From: an uncultured bacterium
Lineage (GTDB): Bacteria > Planctomycetota > Phycisphaerae > Phycisphaerales > SM1A02
NCBI GenBank assembly: GCA_903938205.1
Contig: CAJACJ010000075.1
Coordinates: 1 to 12,019 of the forward strand
Direction: 5' to 3'
Length of the DNA stretch: 12,019 nt
The notes below the pieces were generated by a model. The model made no database searches, was not told where the DNA came from, and was given only the letters and a program-made list of their open reading frames with translations. Position numbers and translations under genes: made by a program. Positions within the stretch are counted from its first letter, which is position 1, and every line of letters starts with the position of its first letter. Below are positions 5,926 to 12,019 of the stretch, in pieces.

Positions 5926-6832
5926 ATTTTCTGTAAGTCTATGCAGTGGCGCCGACATTGCGTCACAAGACACGGCCACAAACCCCGAATTCATACCCGC
6001 ATCAATCACCTGGGCGTGGGCTGGCGTATCCGTGGCCTTGCTTTGGAAATTGAAGTGGTTTTACCCCACGTGTGCGATGCCACTCCAGTGGCGGCTGAAC
6101 ACAAATCAAAACGTATTGTTGGCGGCATGTGGAATATTACTTTCTGGAATTGTTGGGGCGTTGCTTTTACGCGCAATGGGTGTGTCCACAGAAAGTCCAC
6201 TTCCATCGTTCGCGTTGTTGGTGGCGTTAGTTGCTGGTTCGCTCACCACAATCATCGCATTTCTAGTGTTGATTCAATTTTCACGCGGAGTCACCCAGGG
6301 CGCTGTACATGAGCATGTTTCAAAAGTATCTACAAATCGAGTCGTAACCAATATTGCCGTAGGCGTGATTGGTTTTTTAATTGTGTGGCCCTTGATTCAA
6401 ATGACATCCGCGCTTGGTGGCGCAATTCAATTTGTATTCACAGACGTGCACGCGCCGATGGTGGGGCATCAATTTCTTGAAACCATTCGTGAGCAAGGAA
6501 ACAATCCCGTGACATGGGGATTGGTTTTTACAATTGTGATACTGGGTCCGTTGGCAGAGGAAATAATTTGGCGCGGGGCTATTCAACAAGGACTGAAACA
6601 AATTGGACTTCCGCGCGCCGCGGCTATTTTGATAACGGCCACTATGTTCGCGCTGGTTCACTGGGGCGCAGTGCCTGAATATGGGCGCGCCGCGGCGATT
6701 CCAGCCTTGGCTGTATTTGGCGTTGCGCTTGGTGTACTTATGGAGCGCACTGGCCGCTTGTGGAGTTCATTCATCGCGCACGCGCTGTTTAATTGTGCAA
6801 ATCTTTTTCTGTTCTCTATGCTTCCTAAATGA
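5918..6832 (+). CDS. CPBP-family (CAAX/Abi-type) intramembrane metalloprotease
   Basis: CPBP proteins (Rce1/Abi superfamily) are multi-pass membrane proteins that in characterised cases cleave prenylated or other membrane-associated substrates; most bacterial members have unknown targets. The C-terminal half carries all three motifs: EEIIWR (Glu214, Glu215, Arg219), FALVH (Phe244, His248) and HALFN (His288, Asn292), numbered from 5918. About eight membrane segments are visible, near 30-43, 65-88, 96-120, 144-162, 200-213, 234-250, 259-275 and 282-301. The start is uncertain. TTG at 5918 has GGAG four bases upstream but overlaps the divergent trpC start by 8 nt; GTG at 6032 or ATG at 6080 avoid the overlap but lack a good ribosome site and would clip or remove the first membrane segment. 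The 3' end overlaps trpS by 4 nt (ATGA). The active-site residues are intact, so it is probably an active enzyme. Confidence 0.85.
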   Translation: MSIFSVSLCSGADIASQDTATNPEFIPASITWAWAGVSVALLWKLKWFYPTCAMPLQWRLNTNQNVLLAACGILLSGIVGALLLRAMGVSTESPLPSFALLVALVAGSLTTIIAFLVLIQFSRGVTQGAVHEHVSKVSTNRVVTNIAVGVIGFLIVWPLIQMTSALGGAIQFVFTDVHAPMVGHQFLETIREQGNNPVTWGLVFTIVILGPLAEEIIWRGAIQQGLKQIGLPRAAAILITATMFALVHWGAVPEYGRAAAIPALAVFGVALGVLMERTGRLWSSFIAHALFNCANLFLFSMLPK

Positions 6833-7926
6833 ACGCCGCCGATTCTCACACACGCGCCACAAGCAAGTCCCGCATTTTGACAGGTGATACGCCCACGGGC
6901 CGTTTGCATTTAGGTCATTGGGTTGGCAGCGCGAAGCGGCGAGTGCAGTTGCAACACACGCATGATTGCTATTTCATTGTTGCCAACTATCACGCTTTCA
7001 CCACGCGCGCCGACAAACCCAAAGAAATTCGTAGTGATTCGTTGGAAATTGTGCGCGATTTAATCGCCATGGGAATTGATCCCGATCTCTCCACCATTTT
7101 CTTGCAGAGCGAAGTGCCAACGATTCACGAACTCACATTTTTATTCGCCATGTTGTTGCCCTTCAACCGCGTCATGCGCAATCCAACATTGAAAGACGAA
7201 ATCAAGGTGAAGGATTTGGGCGAAACCTACTCGTTTGGTTTTCCGTTGTACGCCGTTGGTCAATGCGCCGACATTCTTTCATTCCGTCCTGAGGGCGTTC
7301 CGGTTGGTGAAGATCAGGTGCCTCATCTTGAAATGACGCGCGAAGTGGCGCGCCGTTTCAATCACATGTACTGCGGTGTGAGCGAGAAAGCGGAGGATCA
7401 CGAGCACGTTCAACTTGGCGGCGTGTTTCCCGTGCCACGGGCGGATGTTGGTGAGGTGGGTCGCCTCATGGGTGTTGATGGAAAAAATAAAATGAGCAAA
7501 AGTTTAGGCAACGCAATTTTTATTTCCGATCCACCAAAAGAAGTTGAAAAGAAAGTGATGCGTATTTTCACTGGTCGCCAAAGCGCAACCGAACCCGGTG
7601 ACGTGAAGAATGCTCTCTTTCAATATGTGGAAACATTTATTCCGGACGCGGCGCGAGTTGCTGAATTGAAAGACCGTTACACCCGCGGCGACAATATTGG
7701 TGACGGCCATATTAAAAAAGAAGTGGCGGAGGCTATTAACGTATTGCTTGCTCCCATGCAGAAACGTCGCGCCGCGCTTGAGGGTCGCGATGACTTGGTT
7801 CTGGATATTTTGCGCGCGGGTTGCCGCAAGGCGAATGTGACCGCGGAAATCACGCTTGAAGCTGCAAGAAAAGCGGCGGGGCTACATTTCTTTCCGCGAA
7901 CACTTTCATATCCCACCCACTCTTAA
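6829..7926 (+). CDS. trpS: Tryptophan--tRNA ligase
   Basis: TrpRS charges tRNA-Trp with tryptophan using ATP and is a class I synthetase, normally a cytoplasmic dimer. The 365-residue product has TGDTPTGRLHLGHWVGS (18-34) containing the HIGH-type motif HLGH (27-30), the VGEDQVPHLEMTREVARRFN stretch (159-178) and the KMSKS loop at 221-225, followed by the C-terminal helical anticodon-binding region. The GD-x-PTGxLHLGH-[WY]-VGS form of the first motif is that of the TrpRS subgroup seen in many Gram-positive and some other bacteria, rather than the E. coli form SGxQPSGxLxxGN; this is from memory of the family. The first 15 residues are a polar extension. The ATG overlaps the stop of the CPBP gene (ATGA), so translation is probably coupled. 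No T-box or leader structure precedes it. Confidence 0.96.
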   Translation: MNAADSHTRATSKSRILTGDTPTGRLHLGHWVGSAKRRVQLQHTHDCYFIVANYHAFTTRADKPKEIRSDSLEIVRDLIAMGIDPDLSTIFLQSEVPTIHELTFLFAMLLPFNRVMRNPTLKDEIKVKDLGETYSFGFPLYAVGQCADILSFRPEGVPVGEDQVPHLEMTREVARRFNHMYCGVSEKAEDHEHVQLGGVFPVPRADVGEVGRLMGVDGKNKMSKSLGNAIFISDPPKEVEKKVMRIFTGRQSATEPGDVKNALFQYVETFIPDAARVAELKDRYTRGDNIGDGHIKKEVAEAINVLLAPMQKRRAALEGRDDLVLDILRAGCRKANVTAEITLEAARKAAGLHFFPRTLSYPTHS

Positions 7927-8245
7927 TTTGGGTACGAACAAAAATGGTTTGCCTCGAAAGCGTGCCGGGATATTTTCTGATCTGAGATATTGTTGCGAAT
8001 TTAGAAATTGGTTTAGATCAACTCCCACAGAATGTGGTTGCTGATGAAATAAGCGCCACCTGGAGCGGTTAAACCAAGCCGCGGGCCTTCAACTTATTTT
8101 TGAAGTCCCAAGCAAGCGCAATGCACCTCTTGCGCCACGCCCTAATTGTGTAACCATTGCTTTATCAAACATTTGAATCCATGAACAATTTCGTTATCTT
8201 TACAGTTCTAGACTCTTTTCATCCGATTCCATTCTGACCACTGCC
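7927..8245. other. 319-bp intergenic region with several potential stem-loops
   Basis: No convincing gene lies here. Three small inverted repeats follow one another: CAA-ctc-CCAC-agaat-GTGG-TTG (8019-8040, bulged), CTTCAA-N7-TTGAAG (8087-8105) and GCGCAA-N8-TTGCGC (8116-8135). None is followed by a T-run, so they are not obvious intrinsic terminators for trpS. I looked for tRNA-like arms and the GGTTCGAATCC T-loop pattern and found none. The region could hold an untranslated RNA, a leader for the next gene or a decayed gene; the sequence alone does not decide. Confidence 0.45.
8173..8200 (+). promoter_or_regulatory. Candidate promoter for the Cys-rich protein and xerC-like genes
   Basis: TTGAAT (8173-8178) and TATCTT (8195-8200) are separated by 16 bases; each matches the sigma-70 consensus at four of six positions. 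A transcript starting near 8207 would have a leader of about 40 nt before the ATG at 8246. The match is weak and untested. Confidence 0.3.
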
Positions 8246-8539
8246 ATGAACGAACCTTCCAACAACAGCGCCGACCACTTCTGCCCGCATATGGATGCGG
8301 GAGATTTGCGATGCAACCACCGCTTCACAATGGCTACGGTTGCAAGCGCGTTTTCGGTGTGCTGCAATGCCTATCACGGCTGCGCGACATTTCACCGAAT
8401 CAATATGGAGGGGTCACACGGCACGCTGGAAAAACCCGTTGTCACTAGGCGCCTTACGCGTGGCGCCGGCGACGGAACACTTCCAGTACAGGTGACAGCG
8501 CATGGACAAAGTATCTCTATTCGATCACGCCGCGCGTGA
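8246..8539 (+). CDS. Small Cys/His-rich protein of unknown function
   Basis: This 97-residue product is not one I can name. Residues 12-53 are dense in potential metal ligands: Cys13, His15, Cys23, His25, Cys39, Cys40, His44, Cys46 and His50. The core pattern is C-x9-C-x15-C-x6-C, within FCPHMDAGDLRCNHRF and CCNAYHGCATFHRIN. Such spacing suggests a zinc- or iron-sulfur-binding site, but this is inference. The C-terminal half is polar and basic with no membrane segment or signal peptide. Codon choice follows the neighbouring genes and the frame is intact, so it looks coding, although no clear Shine-Dalgarno precedes the ATG. Its last 38 bases overlap the start of the xerC-like gene in another frame, indicating a tight two-gene unit. 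I have an unverified impression of similar small proteins in Planctomycetes. A shorter start at a downstream ATG (8291) would lose the first cysteine. Confidence 0.62.
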   Translation: MNEPSNNSADHFCPHMDAGDLRCNHRFTMATVASAFSVCCNAYHGCATFHRINMEGSHGTLEKPVVTRRLTRGAGDGTLPVQVTAHGQSISIRSRRA

Positions 8540-9425
8540 ATTTCTAACCTGGGCGCGCGTTGAAACTGGATTGAGTCCTTCAACGCTTGAGGCCTACGGT
8601 CGAGACTTGCGATACATGAAAGAATATTTGGTTGGTGCGGGAGTGAAAACTCCTGACGCTGTTCGTATGGAGCATTTAGCGCAACACCTTCAGCAATTAA
8701 AACGCGAGCGGGGTTTGGACTCAAGCACCGTCACGCGGCACCTTGCATCCATGCGTGTTTTTTTTCGCTGGCTGCAAGCAGAAAGAAAAATTGAGCGAGA
8801 CCCCGCGCGCTTGCTTGATCGACCGCATCGATGGAGAAGATTGCCTGGAACATTGACTCCTGGCCAAATGCGAAAATTAGTTGAGTCGCCAAACGCGGAG
8901 ACTGGCGATTTGTGGCGACGTGATCGCGCCATACTTGAAGTGATGTACGCGGCGGGCTTGCGCGCCAGCGAAATTGGATCGTTGAAGATGAATGATTTCA
9001 ACGCGACTCTTGGTTGTCTTGTGGTGATCGGCAAGGGAAACAAACAAAGAATGGTTCCTGTTGGTGAGCCCGCAATCGCGGCAATTGATGAATACGTGAA
9101 AGAGACGCGTCCTTCATTGGCGCGCTTTCGCGATGGGCGCGACCTGTTTCGATTGTTTCTTTCATTCAGTGGCAAGCCATTGGAACGCGTGGCCGTGTGG
9201 CAAATTGTGCGTAAATACGCAGACTTGTCTGGTCTGCATGGCGTGCATCCTCATAAATTGCGCCATTCGTTTGCCACTCATTTATTAAGTGGGGGCGCGG
9301 ATCTACGTGTTGTGCAGGAACTTCTTGGCCATGCGGATATTGCAACCACGGAGATTTATACGCATGTTGATCAACGACGTTTGCGCGAGGTGCTACGCAA
9401 GTTTCATCCGCGCGAAGCGAGTTAA
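8502..9425 (+). CDS. XerC/XerD-type tyrosine recombinase
   Basis: Xer recombinases resolve chromosome dimers at dif with FtsK. The 307-residue length is typical. The N-terminal SAM-like DNA-binding domain (about 6-95) includes FLTWARVETGLSPSTLEAYGRDLRYMKEYL. The catalytic domain (about 115-300) has every active-site residue in order: Arg154 in AGLRASEI, Lys178 in GKGNKQRMVP, His251 and Arg254 in HPHKLRHSFATHLL, His277 in LLGHADIATTEIYTHV, and the nucleophile Tyr286. The ATG at 8502 has AGGTGA six bases upstream, a good ribosome site lying inside the preceding Cys-rich gene. Whether it is XerC or XerD cannot be decided by eye, and no dif-like site was found here. An integrase of a mobile element is less likely: the protein has the short Xer architecture and no attachment repeats or tRNA flank it. 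Confidence 0.93.
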   Translation: MDKVSLFDHAAREFLTWARVETGLSPSTLEAYGRDLRYMKEYLVGAGVKTPDAVRMEHLAQHLQQLKRERGLDSSTVTRHLASMRVFFRWLQAERKIERDPARLLDRPHRWRRLPGTLTPGQMRKLVESPNAETGDLWRRDRAILEVMYAAGLRASEIGSLKMNDFNATLGCLVVIGKGNKQRMVPVGEPAIAAIDEYVKETRPSLARFRDGRDLFRLFLSFSGKPLERVAVWQIVRKYADLSGLHGVHPHKLRHSFATHLLSGGADLRVVQELLGHADIATTEIYTHVDQRRLREVLRKFHPREAS

Positions 9426-9589
9426 ATCTTTATTTATTCCAGGCAGGTTTTCAAATCGGTTTATTTTTAAATTTTGAATTGATTGTTGCATGGATTGAAA
9501 ATTTACAATTCTGTTTTTACTGTGGAAAACCTCGCCCGAATTTAAAAATGTCTTGTATCCATTTACGCCCGCACAAGAGGCGTTAGGCT

Positions 9590-11095
9590 ATGAACATGCG
9601 AACAGCCGATCCATGCGTTCTGATTATTCTTGGCGCCAGCGGTGACTTGACCAGCCGCAAACTTATTCCTGCCATGTATGAAATGGCGGAAGCTGGTTTT
9701 TTAAATCCAGCCACCTGCATTCTTGGAATGAGTCGATCTGTGAAGACGGACGCCGCATGGCGCGATGAATTAAAGCCGTGGTTGCAAAAACAAGTGAAGG
9801 GTTTCCGTGAGGATGTGTGGACTGAATTTGCGAAAAGAATTTTTTACATTCCGGGAGACGCGGCCACAAATGAGCCGTATCCACGACTTGCCGCGCGTGT
9901 GTCCGAACTGGATATACAACACAAGTGCGCTCAAAATGTTTTGTTCTTCATGAGCGTGGCGCCCGAGTTGTACGAACCCATCGTGGCGCAAATTGAGGCT
10001 GCTGGCATGGTGACCGAGGGTCGCCGTTGGTGCAGCATTACGCCAAATAATAAATCATGGCAACGAATTATTGTTGAAAAGCCATTCGGTTTTGATGACG
10101 AAAGCGCCGCAAGCTTGAACCGCGCTCTTGGACGCGTGTTTGAAGAGGACGCGATTTACAGAATCGATCACTACCTTGGAAAAGAAGTCGTGCAAAATCT
10201 TTTGGTGTTTCGTTTCGCCAACTCGTTGTTTGAACCAGTTTGGAATCATCGCTATATCGACCATGTGCAAATCACCGCGGCGGAAACCGTTGGGGTTGGC
10301 CAACGCACCGCGTTCTATGACAAGACTGGCGCAATTCGCGACATGATTCAAAGCCACTTGCTGCAAGTCATGGCGTTCGTCGCCATGGAGCCGCCAACCA
10401 GTTTTTCCGCGGATCACATTCGCTCAGAGAAAATTAAAGTGGTCGACGCGCTTCAGACGCCGCCGCTAGACAGCGTCGCGGAGTGGGGATCGCTTGGACA
10501 ATATGCGGGTGATGCCAATGAGGGTGCGTATCACGACCTAAAGGGCGTGGACCCAAATTCCAAAACGGAAACATTTGCCGCGCTCAAAATGCATTTTGAT
10601 AATTGGCGCTGGTCCAAAGTTCCTTTTTATCTTCGCACCGGCAAACGCCTTGCTCGCAAGAGCACGCAAGTTGTGATTCAGTTCAAACCGCCAGCCGCGA
10701 ATCTGTTTAAGAAAATAGTGAACGAGCCACTGGCTGGAAATCGAATGACTATTGATATTGCTCCGAACGAGCAACTGAAAATTCAATTCAACGCCAAGGT
10801 TCCTGGGCCCATGAATATTCAGCCGGTTGAAATGGAAATGGATTACGCGGATTCATTTAGCGCAACAGTGGTGGAGGCGTACGGTCCGTTGATGATGGAC
10901 GCCATGCGCGGCGATCAAAGCTTGTTCAAGCACCGCTTGGAGGTGGAAAGCGCTTGGAACGCAATCATGCCTTTCCTGAACGAGGCGAGCGCGCCGCTTC
11001 GAAAAAATATTCAAAGCAATTACGCGCCTGGTTCTTGGGGACCACAATCCGCAACGGACCTATTGGCGCGCGACGGTCGAACTTGGGCGGTATAA
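9590..11095 (+). CDS. zwf: Glucose-6-phosphate dehydrogenase
   Basis: G6PDH oxidises glucose 6-phosphate to 6-phosphogluconolactone with NADP+ (or NAD+), the first step of the oxidative pentose-phosphate (and Entner-Doudoroff) route. The 501-residue product has the coenzyme loop GASGDLTSRK (15-24), EKPFG (163-167), the signature RIDHYLGKE (191-199) with substrate-binding Asp193, His194 and Lys198, and YDKTGAIRDMIQSHLLQ (243-259) containing the catalytic-base histidine His256. YLRTGKRL (about 347-354) and a conserved C-terminal WNAIMPFL follow. The first ATG (9590) has AGAGG nine bases upstream; the ATG two codons later (9596) has TTAGG at eight bases and is equally possible. The 164-bp upstream gap probably holds the promoter; a weak TACAAT (9504-9509) is the best -10 I see. 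pgl follows 76 bp downstream, consistent with one metabolic operon. Confidence 0.97.
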   Translation: MNMRTADPCVLIILGASGDLTSRKLIPAMYEMAEAGFLNPATCILGMSRSVKTDAAWRDELKPWLQKQVKGFREDVWTEFAKRIFYIPGDAATNEPYPRLAARVSELDIQHKCAQNVLFFMSVAPELYEPIVAQIEAAGMVTEGRRWCSITPNNKSWQRIIVEKPFGFDDESAASLNRALGRVFEEDAIYRIDHYLGKEVVQNLLVFRFANSLFEPVWNHRYIDHVQITAAETVGVGQRTAFYDKTGAIRDMIQSHLLQVMAFVAMEPPTSFSADHIRSEKIKVVDALQTPPLDSVAEWGSLGQYAGDANEGAYHDLKGVDPNSKTETFAALKMHFDNWRWSKVPFYLRTGKRLARKSTQVVIQFKPPAANLFKKIVNEPLAGNRMTIDIAPNEQLKIQFNAKVPGPMNIQPVEMEMDYADSFSATVVEAYGPLMMDAMRGDQSLFKHRLEVESAWNAIMPFLNEASAPLRKNIQSNYAPGSWGPQSATDLLARDGRTWAV

Positions 11096-11115
11096 ATTTT
11101 AATTTTTGCAAATTT

Positions 11116-11130
11116 GTTTCACCCTGAAAC
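11116..11130. repeat. Perfect short inverted repeat between zwf and pgl
   Basis: GTTTCA-CCC-TGAAAC is a perfect 6-bp inverted repeat with a 3-nt centre. There is no T-run after it, so it is not a terminator. Its half-sites equal those of the common parS GTTTCA-CG-TGAAAC, but the centre is one base longer. It could be a transcription-factor operator or an mRNA hairpin before pgl. Confidence 0.4.
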
Positions 11131-11171
11131 CCGTCTTGAATTCACGGTGTATCAAGCGTTACTATTCAAAC

Positions 11172-11966
11172 ATGAGCGATCTTCTTCCAACCGATTTACG
11201 CGATACACCAATCAAGACGCCGCCACTTCCAGGAAAAATTGTTTCGCGCGAGGATCCAGAAGGGGTCTTTGACGCGCTCAGTGCCGACTTGCTTTTGCAT
11301 GCGTTGCAATGCGTCAACACGTTTGGTGATTTTCACATCGCTCTTTCTGGTGGCACCACGCCCATGCCGTTATACACACAGTTAATGTATGACCCGCGCT
11401 ACCGAGCCATTCCGTGGGAGAAAACGCATCTTTGGATTGTGGATGAGCGCCGTGTTCCGTTTGACAATGCGCTGAGTAATTTTCGGCAGATCAATGAAAT
11501 TATTGTTGAACACACGGATATTCCCGCCAGTCACGTTCATCCAATTCAAACTTCGCTGCCTGATCCAGCGGCCGATTATGAAAGCACGTATTTAAAAATA
11601 CTTTCAACTCGTCCCAAGGGTCAGAACCGTCTTGATTTTGTTTTGCTAGGCATGGGAGACAACGGTCACACCGCAAGTTTGTTTCCGCACACGCCGGTGC
11701 TTGAAGAGCAAAACCGCTTTGTCGATGTGTGCGAGGGTCCAACCGTGACTCCGCCGCCACGCATCACTCTGACATATCCCGCCATCAATGCTGCGCGGTT
11801 AGTCGCAGTGCTTGTGTTGGGCGAAAAGAAAACAGCCATGTTGCAACGGGTGGCAACGGGTCAAGACACGTATCAAGCGCTGCCTATAAAAGGTATTCAT
11901 CCAATCAGTGGTGAATTTGTTTGGTATGTGGATCGCGCCGCATGTGAAGGCAAGCCCGCGGCGTGA
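11172..11966 (+). CDS. pgl: 6-phosphogluconolactonase (DevB/SOL type)
   Basis: The enzyme hydrolyses 6-phosphoglucono-1,5-lactone made by the preceding zwf product to 6-phosphogluconate. The 264-residue protein has HIALSGGTTP (55-64), the WIVDERRVPFDNALSNF stretch (88-104), the signature LDFVLLGMGDNGHTASLFP (154-172, with the putative general-base His166) and RITLTYPAIN (197-206). The first 25 residues are Pro-rich and not conserved. The frame is open from a TTG at 11106, but the ATG at 11172 gives the usual family length; no strong Shine-Dalgarno precedes it. A C-terminal tail of about ten residues ends the protein. It follows zwf by 76 bp with a short inverted repeat between them. Close zwf-pgl linkage is common in bacteria and supports the assignment. 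Confidence 0.94.
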   Translation: MSDLLPTDLRDTPIKTPPLPGKIVSREDPEGVFDALSADLLLHALQCVNTFGDFHIALSGGTTPMPLYTQLMYDPRYRAIPWEKTHLWIVDERRVPFDNALSNFRQINEIIVEHTDIPASHVHPIQTSLPDPAADYESTYLKILSTRPKGQNRLDFVLLGMGDNGHTASLFPHTPVLEEQNRFVDVCEGPTVTPPPRITLTYPAINAARLVAVLVLGEKKTAMLQRVATGQDTYQALPIKGIHPISGEFVWYVDRAACEGKPAA

Positions 11967-11979
11967 TGTGCGCGCGCTT

Positions 11980-12019
11980 ATGAATCGCTTGGTGATTCTT
12001 CAGATTGCGAATGACGCTC
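11980..12019 (+). CDS. Possible start of a next gene (partial, cut by window edge)
   Basis: An ATG 13 bp after the pgl stop opens a frame that remains open to the window end, reading MNRLVILQIANDA. Thirteen codons are too few to identify a family, and no Shine-Dalgarno is visible. The close spacing after pgl would suit a third gene of the same operon, for example a sugar-phosphate enzyme, but this is only positional inference. It may equally be chance. Confidence 0.3.
   Translation, partial: MNRLVILQIANDA

Noticed and set aside
8502..9425. Phage or integrative-element integrase
   Set aside because: The size and domain plan are those of XerC/XerD. There are no attachment repeats, tRNA target, excisionase or cargo genes, and all neighbours are housekeeping genes.
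11106..11171. TTG start adding 22 residues to the 6-phosphogluconolactonase
   Set aside because: The extra residues contain odd sequence unlike the family and cover the inter-gene hairpin; the ATG at 11172 gives the normal length.
1..12019. CRISPR array, rRNA, tRNA, insertion sequence or defence island
   Set aside because: No regularly spaced repeats, no tRNA arms, no transposase frames and no recognisable defence proteins were seen on either strand.

Overview
The window looks like a bacterial chromosome of moderate GC content (by eye just under half G+C, lower in the first ~0.7 kb). All recognisable genes are core housekeeping genes. I see no phage, insertion sequence, CRISPR array, rRNA or tRNA. 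The ParB N-terminal motif, the ApaG and zwf sequences and the small Cys-rich protein before a XerC/D recombinase remind me of Planctomycetes (Phycisphaerae-like). This is an impression from memory, not a database result, and the phylum stays open.

Left edge (1-709): the first 121 codons of a ParB chromosome-partition protein run leftwards off the window. A perfect 16-bp parS palindrome lies 57 bp upstream of its start, next to a candidate minus-strand promoter, so ParB probably binds its own control region. parB-parS pairs usually lie near the replication origin, which suggests an origin-proximal locus.

Envelope block (710-3389, + strand): an exported YceI-family protein, an unrecognised protein with about ten membrane segments, and a probable lipoprotein built from three repeated beta-sandwich-like units.

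Metabolic block (3451-6832): apaG and asd (aspartate-semialdehyde dehydrogenase) overlap by 4 nt on the + strand. trpC (indole-3-glycerol-phosphate synthase) converges on asd from the minus strand. A CPBP/CAAX-type membrane protease gene diverges from trpC, and the two starts may overlap.

Right half (6829-12019, + strand): trpS overlaps the protease gene by 4 nt. Next comes a 319-bp gap with several small potential stem-loops. A small Cys-rich protein gene then overlaps the start of a XerC/XerD-type recombinase. Last are zwf and pgl, the first two enzymes of the oxidative pentose-phosphate pathway, with a short perfect hairpin between them, and perhaps the first codons of another gene at the edge.

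I did not find an obviously new multi-gene system. The best candidates for undescribed biology are the Cys-rich protein coupled to the recombinase, the three-repeat lipoprotein with its membrane-protein neighbour, and the ParB with a displaced N-terminal motif and an autoregulatory-looking parS.
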